64,000 nt of DNA from Nymphaea colorata (lineage: Eukaryota > Streptophyta > Magnoliopsida > Nymphaeales > Nymphaeaceae). Of this stretch, positions 34,955 through 47,227 are shown piece after piece (within the stretch, counting starts at the first letter, position 1; every line of letters starts with the position of its first letter). The position numbers and the translations under genes are program-made. The notes under the pieces were generated by a model that saw only the letters and a program-made list of their open reading frames with translations, searched no databases and had not been told where the DNA came from. The stretch is taken from positions 253,001 through 317,000 of the forward strand of contig NC_045142.1 of assembly GCF_008831285.2 (NCBI RefSeq), written 5' to 3'.

Positions 34955-35470
34955 TTACGCAAGTTTTGTTGTTACACTCCTTCAAATTTTATATGGTTAA
35001 TTAACATTGATTCGTAGACTTGATGAGAACAATAATGGCATTTTGATCCTGCATGAGTCCTGATCCATAATTTTTTATGAGTTTTTTAGAAAGTACCTTA
35101 AAACTCCCATCGCAGCATTTACTATTTTTTATTTCTTTGTTATGTTCGCACCACTGTGGCCACTACTTTTCTGGTTGATATGTTACTGTCAGCAAATTGT
35201 CTGATTGCCAACAATGCATGCAGCAAGCCGGCGAATCACTTCACCTATGACACATATTCGAGCCATCTTCAACTTGGGTCAAGCCCTAACAGGCTCACAT
35301 CGAGCTCAGCTCGACTCAGGCTTAGAATACTAGCTGGCCCCTCGTTTATACTTTTTTCGACTTTTCAGCACAAACCCACGAACCTGCTACAACTTAAACA
35401 ATCCGCGCCTACCTAGCTTGAGCTCGGCTCGTTTAACCAGACAACAAGTTCACTTTTGGACTTGAACTCG
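34955..35470 (+). repeat. Dispersed repeat R1
   Basis: About 516 bp aligning by eye with 48441-49006 in the same orientation. Both begin TTACGCAAGTTTTGTT and share 'ggttaattaacattgattcgt.gacttgatga', 'agaaagtacctta.aactccca', 'ttttctggttga.at' and a 3' half full of GAGCTCAGCTCRACTC/GCTTGAGC motifs, ending 'agttcactttt.gac'. No coding frame survives. Probably a non-autonomous retroelement or LTR fragment. Confidence 0.7.
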
Positions 35471-37560
35471 TTCTAATAAATGAAAAGTGCCTTTCTCCAA
35501 CTCCTCTACCCATTTCAAAGACTGGCATGAATGTGATCTCATGTGACGTGCACTTACATCCAACAAAAAGTCTATGTTGCACTTCAGAGGTTTTAATTTG
35601 CTAAACAAACAAACAGATCGGAAAACAACCGAAAGTGATCATGTAGTCCGGATTCAAGCCCAAAGCACGACGGTTTACAGATTCATTTAATTTCGTCGGT
35701 CCATGTTGGTATCGAAATTAAATAAAAGCAAAAGTGGGATCCAGATTTTAATATAGAATGTTTTATTCCTCAAAAAAGTCATGAAAATCTGAAATTAGCT
35801 TAGCCATCTGTCTAGTACCTATTGATTGGGATTATTTGTTAGAGTCAACAATGTTAGGTCATAGGCACTTCAAGTATTATTAATTTCTATGACATTTTTC
35901 CTGTTATGAGAGAAGTTTGCAGGTTTACTGGATAAAAAAGGAGTTTTTGTCTTACTGCTGTTTTGGGAACAAAAACATAAACCTCCATCATTCTCACCAC
36001 GTAGCATTCTATGTTCCCTGCCCTCTCGTCGTCTTCCCGCCTTAATATGCTACACCGTTTTGGATGCTCTATGGAGTTTTCCAAACCGAATTGAAACGAG
36101 TCCAATGTTTGAATCAGATCTGACCCAGCAGTTCACACATAAACGTCATATGATCTCTATGCTAGTGATATCTGAATTTGATTTTAGATCGTTGCATTGA
36201 GTAGTTGGATCATAGTCGCTTTCCATAAAGCTTGTCGCATGCGTAACAACACCAACTACGAGAAATCGGTGCTGTTAGGATGTCGTAAAAGTTCTTATGA
36301 GGCCGTCGGCACCAGTGACAAAATGTTATTGTCCATTAAATCTGTCCCAAAAGTTGATGGAAACATGTAACATAGTGTTTTATGAATCTGCATCAAATTT
36401 GTGGGTAGATTCATCAAATTTGTTCACGAGACAGTAACAATATGTTATGAATGCCAAAGCACCCTATGATCTCACCTACAAATAGACCCTTATAAGCCTC
36501 TAAAAATATCTTTCAAGTCATGAGTTGATCTTATAATACCTGTGACCAACCTACGAGCAGAATAAACGATGGTGTGAAATATGGGTTAGACATGGAGCTC
36601 CTGTTACTGCATCTGATCCGCGAGAAATTCCACGTACAATGCAGGTGAAAAACGAGGTTGCACCCTCTGCAAAACTGAGACATAATCCTGAATCTAAATG
36701 CAGTTAGTTGCACGTAATCTGGTCAAGTCCAATTCGATAAAGGCAGGATCGGACCTGAATCTGAACCATCTAGATCCCTAGCAAGGGTTGGTCGCATGTG
36801 TTTGATTATAGCCTCTTTAACTTTTCTTTTGTTTGTTCCATTCTCTTGCAAAGCATGCCCTTGGGAGTTTGAGAAGTCAAGGGCATGGTGGAACTGCCAT
36901 AGCAAGAGCCGTCTAAGGTGAGGCTAAGCTCTCTCTAATTCTCCCCTTAGTTTGCTTTTAGGTTTAATCTTAATCAAAATATTATACATATCCTAAAATC
37001 ATATTAATGAAAGTTATCTATTACAACACCAACTAACATATCTCTTATATATATATATATATATATGCATACATTCGTCACCCTTTTTTGTATGTCTATA
37101 TAGAAAGGAATTTCAATAAATTTTATTCTATTCAACATTATCAAATTAGTCTTTCCTGCTTTCCTCAAAGTTGCAATATCCAAATGATTCATGAATGGAA
37201 GAAGTTTCAGTTTATCGAACGAGGGTTTTGATCCAATGGATATTAACAAAATCAACCAACAAAACAGTGAGCAACATTTCCATATCATGAAGTAAGCAAA
37301 GAATTTTTTGTTGTTTGAGCAATAGAAATTTTACTAAGAAAGAAAACCCCCTTCTCAATAGAATAATGACATCGAAAAAGGTACCAATATGATCAGCATA
37401 TGGAAAAATTAACAATCTTAGTGGGAACGAAGAAAATCAAGAGAATTTTAGCTGGCTAAGAGTCTAAGGATGCGTTTGATTGTCTCTGATACATGATATG
37501 TTTGAGAACCAGGTTTTGTCGATATTAAAAAGTAAAATAAGGATTTTAGTATAGAACTCG
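35471..37560. other. Intergenic DNA, no gene seen
   Basis: AT-rich with an (AT)n near 37045-37067. Open frames are short and unremarkable. Confidence 0.5.
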
Positions 37561-37599
37561 ACTCGATTACTTTTTTTTTTTTAACAAAAACTTTTTTAC

Positions 37600-37874
37600 C
37601 CGCTTGAAAAAACTGAACAGACGAAAAGCAAAACAGCCCCTTCTCTTTCCCTCTCTCCGTCTCTCCAGTTTCCTTTCTGAGCGCTCTCGCTCTCTCAATC
37701 TCGATTCGACCGCCGACCGGCTGTGCCTGTGCAGGCTGCAGCGGCAGCGGGCCAACAACCTCGGAAAGCGGCGGCTTTTCCTATACACTCTGGTGGTGTT
37801 TTTGGGCGGTCCTCCTCCACGCCAATAGGCAACAACAACTGAATCCCTCTTCCTCCGTTCATCTCCGTCCACCG
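37600..37874 (+). promoter_or_regulatory. Probable RRP15 promoter and 5'UTR exon
   Basis: A sharp local rise in G+C and pyrimidine content, typical of a plant leader, ends in ..ccaccg|gtgaga, a good donor at 37875. The next strong acceptors are tgcag at 41531-41535 and atatag ending at 41575, just before the RRP15 ATG. A leader intron of ~3.7 kb is therefore likely but unproven. A 53-codon open frame at 37931-38089 would lie within this intron. Confidence 0.4.
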
Positions 37875-38097
37875 GTGAGAGGTATGGAGAATTTCCCTTT
37901 CTCTCGATCTTTTTATTTCCGCCGGTTCTCATGGACTTGCGGTCCGAGGCAAAAGATGCTCACCAAGTGTTTGTTGAAATGCATGATGGCAGACTTTTAC
38001 ATTTCTATGTTGTGCGTATGTCCCTACGGTTTAGTTTTTTTTTTGGTATGCTTTTGCATGTTGAGTTCCTAATTGTTAAATGTAATTGATCTTGTTC

Positions 38098-38169
38098 TAT
38101 CCATGCTGCTGATCCTGTCTATATCCATGCTGCTGATCCTGTATATATCCATGCTGTTGATCCTGCTGA
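38098..38169. repeat. Three copies of a 24-bp unit
   Basis: TATCCATGCTGCTGATCCTG plus four bases, starting at 38098, 38122 and 38146. The unit length is a multiple of three, but the frame does not lead into any recognised protein. Confidence 0.93.
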
Positions 38170-39556
38170 AGTTTCAGTTTCGGGCTACACTCTAGAAGTC
38201 TCTGTCTTCAGAACTAGTGAGGCAGGGTTACATTTTTCTACAGCGTCCATTTTTAATATTTTGAGTTTTCGAACTGTCGAACTCGTTGGGTTCTTGTTCG
38301 CATAGATGATGCATGTTGGGGGTTCTTTTTGCATTTTCGTTGAGATTTCTGATGGAGGTTCGTTGTTGGTGAGACAGCTGGACGTATAAGGGGATTCGGT
38401 TACGACCTCTAATTGAGGTTAATGACTAATCATGTTATTTTATTGTCACTAGGTGGGCTGGTTCACAAAACCACACCCAAGGACGTGCCCGGGAAGCGTA
38501 CTAAGTAGTACCTTCTTCTTTCGTGAGCAGATTTTAGCATGGTTGATCTAAAGCACATATTCTTGTTTGTTTTATCTGTTGAAAGCATCGATCGTTATGT
38601 TCAACATGCAATAGATTGTTAGCATTAATGAATTTTAATGCTTTGTTTACTAGTTATTTAACTATTTGATGGATGGATCATGGAAGTAGATAAATATAGC
38701 GGATGGAACATGATTGATCTCTTCTTTAATTGTGATTTGTTAAGTCATATGCTGAACAGATTTAAGTTTAGATGTTCGTAGCTAATTGAAGTTGCTTAAA
38801 ACATCATTTATGATTATTTCATTATGGACCATGTATGCTTGAGCTGTTTGGCAGAATAGTTAAATTAAGATTACAAGCTGCGCTGGAATTATGATTAAAA
38901 ACAACAATGTGTCATATTGTACAGATTGATTTGTTAAGAAATCAAATATTTGAGAATTGAGACAAAACGTAGTTAATAGAGGTTGATGCATTTGAAGGCA
39001 AACAGTTGTAATGACTAATGAGAAGACAAATTTAACAAAATACTAATAAAAAATTTCAGTAAATCTCTATCGTGACTGGCCGTGAGGGCTACTTAAGAGC
39101 AGTGGCCACTGTCATAGTCCCTTGCAACGGGCATGACCCCCAAGGGGAAAGGTGTGAGTCTTCTTTCCTCTCTTGCATTATTACTTATTGGAGAGTTGAA
39201 TGAAAAAAAGGTGGTCACTAGTCATAAGATTCCATGAAGGAGCGAATCTTTCAAGAGTGGAACCTCTAGTGGAGAGCGAGTCTCTCTTGAGACGATAGAG
39301 CGAACTCTTAAGAAAGAAATTGATATAAGAAAGCTAAAAGTCCACTAGCCGTCAATTAAATTTTAAGTGAGTTCAATAACAAACATTTAAGTTTTAAACC
39401 TTAAACAACTCTAAGAGACATGCTTGAATGCTTGTTTATATGGTGTTGTCTCTTAGCAGTTGACAGTTGATATCATGTGTTTGCTTTCAATTGATGTGAT
39501 CTTACAGTGTTATGCTCACTAAGTCGGCAGGTTTCACTCTTTTACATTTATCATTT

Positions 39557-40480
39557 TGTCACCTAGGTGCGGAGTGCGGGTGCCGGTGTTGGTGCAGCAC
39601 ATCTTAAAAAATTTAGGTGCGACAAGGATATTTATTATTATTATTATTAATTTATTATTATAATATATAATATATATATATAATATATATATGACAAAAA
39701 ATTGTAAACATTATCCATAATATATATTATATCAGATCCGAACAAATATCTGATAAGATAATTAATTATTAGGTGAACTTAGATAGCTAGCTTCAATAAG
39801 TAATATCTGATCCGATCCGAAGTTTATATTTGACTCTGTCAAGTAATATCAGAACTGATCTGGAGTTTGACGGGCAAGTAATGTCCGATATTGATTTCAA
39901 AATGGTAAAATTAAATAGCAGGGAAGAACTTCATTATGCCTCTACCTCGTCACGACCCGACGCGGGTTCTCCTTCCTCCTCTTCCTCTCTATCTCCCTCG
40001 TCGTTGCCCTCTCATTCTGCAGGTGAGCATCCGACGCAGAGAAAAAGAAGGTGAAGGAGGGTGCAGCGGCGGCGATTAGGGTAACTAGTTTTCTCTCTCT
40101 CCCATCTGTTTCCCCCTTCCTTCTCACCCTGTCTCGCCCGACCCCTCTCTGTCTACACTCTTTTCCTCCCGCGCTCCTCACTCGCCTTCTTTTCGTCTCG
40201 CCTTCAGTCCCCCTCACCCTTTCTCTCCCTGTTCCCCCAAATCGTGTCGTCCCTCTCCCTCTGTCCCTAGCTCTCTGTTCGTCTCCCCTCTCTGTCTGCA
40301 CTCTCTCACTCCCGCAAGCTCTCACGCCCTCTCTCCTGCACTGTCTCCCTCCTTCGCAACTCTCCCGCACTCTCTATCTCCCTACCACCCTCTCTCGGTG
40401 TGGTTTGGGTGCGAATCTGGCTCGCACCCGCGTCGACGTTACCAAAAAAACGGCGCACCTAGCGCACCTTACTGACATAG
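39557..40480. mobile_element. Possible larger member (C) of the GTCACA/GGGTGCG family
   Basis: The left end is tTGTCACCTAGGTGCGG; the right end, reverse-complemented, is ctaTGTCAGTAAGGTGCGC. The interior holds AT-rich DNA with (TA)n and a long CT-rich tract (about 40090-40400), as in the two smaller members. A 147-codon frame at 40051-40494 is only this tract in translation. No target duplication was found. Confidence 0.35.
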
Positions 40481-41579
40481 TGCAGTACGAGTAGCCATTA
40501 CATTTCAATTTCCAGCTCATATTTTCAGTTTTAAATTAAAATTTGTTTCGAATGACCCTTAGATTTTGAATTTTGTAAGGAAGTTACAGTTTTCTCTTCA
40601 CTCCCTAAAGCAGGGGGTGAGATGAGGTCTCCCCTCTCTTTCTCTCTCTCAGTACTTGACACTTATTCAAAAGTACAGTTTTTCCTTTCACTCAACAGAG
40701 ATTCTCATTTAATTCATATTATGTTACAGCTCTATTTGAATGTCTTATTTCTTTTTCTCTAGGTTGTTTTTTGTCTTTACGACCCAAGAAAATGGATAAA
40801 AGCACATAGCCATTGTAAAAGAACTTAATTATTGGTCAAACTTGTCAGGTTCTATGACAAACAGTGTTGGACTTGTTTGGGTTGCTATTCGACATCCAAT
40901 CATGCATGCTATGAAGCGGATGTCATTCCTCAACAGATATTTTACATTTTGATTGATTTTTTCTTCATTTTGTGCATATCATCATGAAAGTATGGACCCA
41001 GTTCAAGCCGGCAGCAGTTATAGTTGGTATACACCATATTTGATATTGTTTCCTGAACGCCACGAGGCTTGCACCATGCCTCATGATAGACTCAAGCCTG
41101 GCCATGCCTCTTTGCATTTAACAACATTGGTCATTGCTAGTGCGGTTCCTGGTTTATTGGATTAGGCTGATTATCATGGAATTTTTTTTTTATTACCTTA
41201 AAATTTTGCATTGGTGGGAAGTCGACCATGAGTATAGATGAATTAGAACCTTTATGTCTCTCATCTCGAGACTGGTTTTTTATTTTTTGTGGGACAAGTT
41301 AAAACAGCCTAAGAGGTGCTTCTCTATTCTAAAAAATAACATGAACAAATTGCATTTCTTTGAACTTTAAGTACTATACAGGGTGAAAGCTCCTATTGGT
41401 ATGTATGTAGTAGTTATGGACTGAAGGGCATCATTTGAATCAACTGAATTTAGTGGTTCCAGTCAGTGAAATCATTAGTGGTGAAATGATATGGAATTTC
41501 ATGTACATTGGCATTGATTAAAGGTGATTTTGCAGGTGAAATGATGTTCCCTCTTTTTTTTTTGGTAATATATAGGTCA

Positions 41580-43151
41580 ATGGCTGAAGAGATTGAGCTG
41601 AGCCAAACGTCTAAGTCCTCCAGGAAGCGAAAGTTGCACCAGAAGACAAAACAGAGGCATAACAAGTCTAGGGATGAGAAAGAAAAACCACCAAAAGTTA
41701 AAGTTAATAAAAAACTAAGAAAGCTTTACAAGAAACGTGCAGCTCAGTATAACTCTGATGATGATGATGCTGATGATAACGTACCGGTACAGCCAGAAAG
41801 GAATGAAATGGATAGGATGTCTCTTTCTGAGCAGAAAGTTCAATCAATTGAGCATTCTGATGATGATGATGATGATGGTGATGATAGCAACCATAGTGAA
41901 AGGGATGACAACTCTGATTGCCAAGATGAGAATGATGCATCTTCTGAAGATGATAGGCATGATTCTCGCTCTGTTCTGAAATTTTCTGAAGGTTCACATG
42001 CATTTCAGCGAGCTTTCTTGAAAATCATGCAGAAGAATCAGTCATCTGACTTACTGGTGTGTATTTTTAAATATTGTAAAAGATTAGTTACATTTTACAA
42101 CTAACCATTTTTACTGAATCCTGAATTAAATGGTGGCATTAACAGGGACCTGTCTTATCAGGGCTTAAGAACTTGATTGCGAAGAAGCTTTCTGAAGAAG
42201 AAGAAGAACAAAAGGTTAAGGTGGTAGCAAAGAAAGAAAGACAATTGGTATGGTACTCATCTCCTGTCATTCCACTTTATGATTCATCTTTTCTAGTTTG
42301 TTGCTTCATTTGGCATTTTAGGCATTTTCTATGTAAATTATCTAAATAATTTTGTATGTATTTTTTCAAACTTCAACCACAAAGCTCATAGTGACTGCCT
42401 TTAACTAATTTTATAGAGAATTTGGACCTTGGTATTTGAGAGGAATCTTTATAGCAGCATGTTTTCCTTTCGAGATATGAATTGGTAACATAGCAGGGTT
42501 TTTTAATGTTTGATATTGATGTTAATATTTCTAAGGTGTCATCAGAGTTCATCTTGTATTTTAATTGTTTTCCACAATTGGTGACATGGATTAAAATGAA
42601 AGGCAAGATGGATGTTTGATGTGGGTGACTTTTATGTTATTGTCGGTTCTTGTTAGGTATTTAAGAACTATCATGGTACTGATTTATGTGTATGAAGAAA
42701 ATAGATGACTGAATAAATAATTGATTATTTATGTGCTTCTACCAAATGAATAAATAGATAAAGCAATGTTTTAAAACCTGGTGACTCGGCTGGTCAACTC
42801 GATGACTCGAGCCGGGTTTTGTTACCTATTGTTTTAAACGAAAAACAATATATAACCTAACTCATACGGGTGCGCCAGCTCACCCGCGTCGACTCGGGTG
42901 CGGGTGTGGCCCGACACGGCACCCAACTTGGTCAAACCGAATCGGGTACTGCTGACTGCACTCGTTCTTCTTTTCTCTTTTTTTTTTAATTTTTTTCCTT
43001 CTCCTACCTTTCTCTCTTCTTTTTTCCCTCTTCTGTCTCTCTCTTCTTCTAATTTATTTAATAAATCTTTGAATTTTGTATGAGTTTAAGGTAACCTTGA
43101 TAAAATAGTTTTAAAGTATAGACAAATAAAATTACTTATATAATAGATAAC

Positions 43152-43188
<37 letters not shown>

Positions 43189-46100
43189 CATATATATATT
43201 TATATGAGCTCGCCGCACCCGCACCCAATTTTTTTTGGAGCTTGCCGGCACCAACACCTACACCCATGTGACACAGTATATAACTTGTCATTTAAATATA
43301 AAAAAAGTTGTAAAATGACTTGAATACATGTATAATTCATACCATCAATAACTAAGTTATATTATCTCTTTTAATAACAAGAAATTGACAACTAGATCTA
43401 TAATTGCATTTTTCAAAGGAAACTGTGTGGCAAGAATCAATATATCAACAAAAAACATGTCAATAACAATTAAACACTAAAATTAACACATTCAACATTT
43501 ACAACTATCTAGTGTTTAACAAATTCGACATATATGTTAATATTATATAAAACTAAAAATCCAAAAGTAAAGAGTCCAATGTCCTAAAGCTTGAAATAAA
43601 TACACCGTACATTGTACAAGAAGTTAAACCGAATTAGTTTTTATCTTTTCATTTTTAATGTGTAGATTTAATCAATGAAAAATAATTCTAAATTGTTATA
43701 TTTCAAAAGTTAGAAGATTCATGTCCAAAATTAAGTAATTAATAAACAAATGACCTTGTTATTACAAAATACAAAATTTATCACTGGATTACACCGCGTG
43801 AAACGAATTTTAGCTGAGTCAAACCAAATTCCATCTGAGTCAGGCCGAGTCATGGCAGAGTCATGCTGAGTTTTGACAAAAATCGAGTCCCCTTACTGGG
43901 TTGAGTCAAACCGAGTGTTGACTCGACGCGTTTTTAAACACTGGATAAAGAGTAGCTTCTACGTTGCACAAAATTGTTTTATTCATGGTTACTAAGTCAT
44001 GTTCAATAGACCAAAATTAGCAATACACACTGCCAGTTCACTACCAGGACAGCAAAAATCAGGCAGTCTTTGATTAAAGAACTTGAATTTCACTTGATGT
44101 AAGTTTGTATTTTAAGTCATGGATACCTTTCTTATGGTTTGCTGTTAATGGTTCCAAGTCCTATTGTTGTGAACATTTTTGATAGCATGTTGTGATGTCT
44201 CATTCTTTTATATCATGTATCAGATAGCTGAAAAAGGCCATGTGAAGCCTGAGAAGTTCTTGGACTCAAGAGAAAAGTTTCTGGTCAGTGTTGCCACAAA
44301 AGGAGGTATAGTGTTTTTCCATTTCTAGTGACATTTAAATACGTACATGAATGAATTGATATCGTGTATATCTTTTGTCTGTGCACATAATTATATGTAC
44401 ATTTGAAAATTTCTACTAATGACTTTCTTTTTTTGCATGGGAATTGCAAATTCAGTTGTCAAGTTGTTCAATGCTGTAAGTTGGTGTTCTGAATTTCTGC
44501 TTCAGTAAATTTTCATTTATAAATTTAGTTGCATGCTTCCATGTATAAAGAATTAACATGTTGTGCAATTTATAGGTAAACAAGGCTCAGGTTGCTCACA
44601 AAAGCATGAATAACTCCAAATCAAAAGATGCAAGAGGTGTGATGGTTTTTCCGTCTGTGAATATGCATGTTTGTTGGTTGTGGGCTTAATGACTGGATGT
44701 AAACTTAACTATTGTCATTGTGCGGAACATAAGTGCCCTTTGAACAAAGTGGTGAATCTGTTGATTATAAGTTGATTCTATAGATATCCTGCTAAAGCCT
44801 TTTTTGTTATTCCTTTCCTTTTTTCTTTGTTTTTTGGCTAACTTTTTCTCGAAATGTTAACCATCATTCCTATGGTATATGAGTGAACGCCAATCACTAT
44901 TCATTCTCCAATTGCCATCGGCCAAGTTAAGCTTTCAAAGCAAAATAATGCTTTATGCTTAGATTGGATAACCAGCATAAGAACCTAGTGTTTATCTAAT
45001 CAATACTTAAGTGGGACCATATTTCTTTGGTTACCAAAATTGATGCCCATCTTCTATGCTGCACATCTCATGGTGTCGGCACTAGCTTGACAATATTTGC
45101 AACAATATCTTTGGACGTAACTTTCTCATTTTTTTCTGTTCTGTAAGGGGCACAGTGAGTTTATGTGTCTGACTTTCCGCTTTTGCCAGCCTTAAACAGC
45201 CAGTCATTACCTAAAAGAAAGTCTTCTCATACTGTAATGTCAAGTAATTTGTCCTCTAGATGGAAAACAGCCACTCCTCACCTAAAAGAAAGTCTTCTTA
45301 TACTATAAAGGTCAAGTAATGTGTCCTCCAGATGGAATGCCTTAAACTTGCAGTTAGTCTTGTTTGCTGAAGCCTTGTGAGTTTTAACTTTTAACCTTCT
45401 TTGATTAGTTGATCACTTGATAATTTGATCTCATATTTGTAACTTGGTTTTTGTTTTTTCCACTTCAGTTCTGTTGTTTAATTTATCTTGATATGTTCTC
45501 TTTGCCTACATAAATTGAGTTACCAGTACTTTACAGTTTATACCTTCCATCATGTAGCCATTTGTATCTAATGGATCCTACAGGATGCCAATTAGAGTAA
45601 TTTCACATCTTCATTTCCTTTTTGTAATTCTTAGTCACTACTATATACATCCTTTTTTTTTTGCAAAGTCTTTTTTTCCAGGTCATTGATTATTGAGAAT
45701 CTTTGCATTTTTTTGCATTTTTGTGTTGATATTTACATAAGGTACCGTTCCTGAAGGCTTAACTGAGATTACTGCGATTGCATTCTTGGTTTTGCAGAAG
45801 CAAGCAAGCGAAGCAAAGAGACCTTCCTGACAGAGCTACGAAATGCTTCCATGCCGACCACGTACAATCCGTCTGCAGTCGATACTGTTACGGTACATGA
45901 TTCAGTGTTACATTGCAAATATTTTATGAACTTTGACAATGTCTTTGGTATCTTAGATATAATGTTTTTAAGAGCCCGCCACATGGCTGGATTTAATCAA
46001 GTGCTTGTAAGAGGGAAAAATTTCTTAATTATTTTTTTGTTTTTCACTCCCTATACATGATGAGTTGTACATTAAAACAATACAGTTTCGATATTGTTTG

Positions 46101-47009
46101 AAGGTTTTTGAGCTGATAGTCTATATTCGTATTCTATGATCAACATTTATTGGAGCTTTAGAATGTTTTTATCTAAAATGAAATATTTAATCATGTTAAT
46201 AAATTTGTCATGTTTCCAAAAAATATTCTGAGCCTAATCTCTCATCCTAATCAAAAAGGATGGAGAGAAAAATACAGTATTTATCAAAAGTTGCCATTAT
46301 TTGTTCTAAACTTTTTCCGATATTCTATGTGAGCAAATGCAAGGACAATATTTATATATACCAAATGTATAAATGAAGCTGAGGATTTATATCACAAACA
46401 TGTCTTTCAAAAGTAAGTTAGTGAAGAAATCAAAATCTGATGATTTATATTATAAACATGTCATTTGAAAAATTGTTAATAAAGAAATCAGTTTTGATGA
46501 TTCTGCATTCATAATGTGTAAGATATCATTGTGTTGAACTCACAATGGCTGGGATACCACCAGCTTTGATAATTTTATCTTCCCAGCAATCATATGACAA
46601 TTTTCATATCTAAGCCTACAGTCATCCATTGAAATTTGTTGATTGTTACTATACAGAGTCTGGGTTTGTATTATGTGTCAAGCTACATAAAAAATGGTCG
46701 CTAAGTTTGTCAGTTTTTTTGCAATGAGTAATTGTGCTGCCTCCTGATGATTGCATCAGTTGGCTTACTATTTACGTTGCAATGCATCCAGTAAAGAGTC
46801 CAACTCTGCTTATACCGTGGACAGGGAAAAGTTTGTTATCCATTTGGATAGAGTAGTTCAATCTCGATAACTAATTCATCTAGTACTTTGGAGGCAAAAA
46901 TCTACCTAAAGAAAATGCCAGTGAGCCAGGATGGGCCATCCTTCGTGACAGTTATATGCTTACTAATCCTAAGTTGAAAGATTGGGACAAAATGCAAGTA
47001 AGAGTATTG

Positions 47010-47107
<98 letters not shown>

Positions 47108-47227
47108 TTTTGGCATGTTTTTTTTTCTAATCTAATTCCTTATAAATTTTCTTTTAATTTCTAGGACACTGAAGCTGTGAATGAACCTGATAAAGTTCCA
47201 CTTGCTAGCTCTTCTGATGAGGAATGA
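41580..47227 (+). CDS. RRP15: Ribosomal RNA-processing protein 15 (RRP15)
   Basis: Nucleolar pre-60S assembly factor; in yeast Rrp15p is needed for maturation of 27S pre-rRNA to 25S and 5.8S. Exons: 41580-42056, 42146-42247, 44224-44305, 44456-44475, 44576-44636, 45798-45892, 47165-47227, giving 299 aa. The first ~55 residues are a Lys/Arg-rich nucleolar-type tail; residues ~58-130 are strongly acidic with Asp and Ser runs. The RRP15 domain follows (~144-265): SHAFQRAFLKIM, LGPVLSGLKNLIAKKL, AEKGHVKPEKFLDSREKFL, VATKGVVKLFNAVNKAQ, REASKRSKETFL. These blocks match the family and fix exon order. Exon 4 is only 20 nt. The chosen ATG follows an acceptor by four bases; an in-frame ATG at 41508 would add 24 residues if that acceptor is not used. 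The 2.0-kb second intron holds nested transposon relics. Confidence 0.95.
42764..43943. mobile_element. hAT-like non-autonomous element in RRP15 intron 2
   Basis: 1180 bp. The left end is CAATGTTTTAAAACC; the right end, reverse-complemented, is CAGTGTTTAAAAACG. The 7-mer GATAAAG flanks it on both sides (42757-42763 and 43944-43950). Subterminal regions are rich in GACTCG/GAGTCA motifs in both orientations. CARTG-type ends and a 7-8 bp duplication suit the hAT superfamily. No transposase frame is present, so it is non-autonomous. A second element is nested inside it. Confidence 0.7.
42857..43276. mobile_element. Nested element, copy B of the GTCACA/GGGTGCG family
   Basis: 420 bp, bounded by a perfect 8-bp duplication TATATAAC (42849-42856 and 43277-43284). 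The left end is ctaacTCATACGGGTGCGC; the right end, reverse-complemented, is ctgtgTCACATGGGTG. The interior contains a T/C-rich tract, '..atttatttaataaatctttgaatt' shared with copy A, and a (TG)n microsatellite at 43157-43183. It is the better-preserved member and defines the family limits. Confidence 0.7.
45195..45336. repeat. Diverged 71-bp tandem duplication in RRP15 intron 5
   Basis: AACAGCCA starts at 45195 and 45266. Both copies share 'acctaaaagaaagtcttct.atact' and 'gtcaagtaat.tgtcct.agatgga'. It is noncoding. Confidence 0.88.
46384..46499. repeat. Diverged 58-bp tandem duplication in RRP15 intron 6
   Basis: GATTTATAT starts at 46384 and 46442. The copies share 'aaacatgtc.tt' and 'aagaaatca'. 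It is noncoding. Confidence 0.8.
47015..47105. repeat. Compound (TA)n-(GA)n microsatellite
   Basis: (TA)~24 runs directly into (GA)~22. It lies in the last RRP15 intron and ends about 60 bp before the acceptor at 47164, in the region where the branch point and pyrimidine tract are expected. Confidence 0.97.

Noticed and set aside
39056-39180. GC-rich segment 'ggccgtgagggctactta...' considered as a conserved RNA or element
   Set aside because: No inverted ends, tail or second copy in the window.
39942-40370. 142-codon Arg/Glu-rich minus frame
   Set aside because: The complement of the same pyrimidine tract.
40051-40494. 147-codon Ser/Pro/Leu-rich frame
   Set aside because: It is translation of a long CT-rich tract inside a possible mobile element; no domain or conserved segment.
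39541-40508. TTACATTT on both sides of possible element C considered as its target duplication
   Set aside because: The two copies do not abut the inverted ends, so the match is probably chance.
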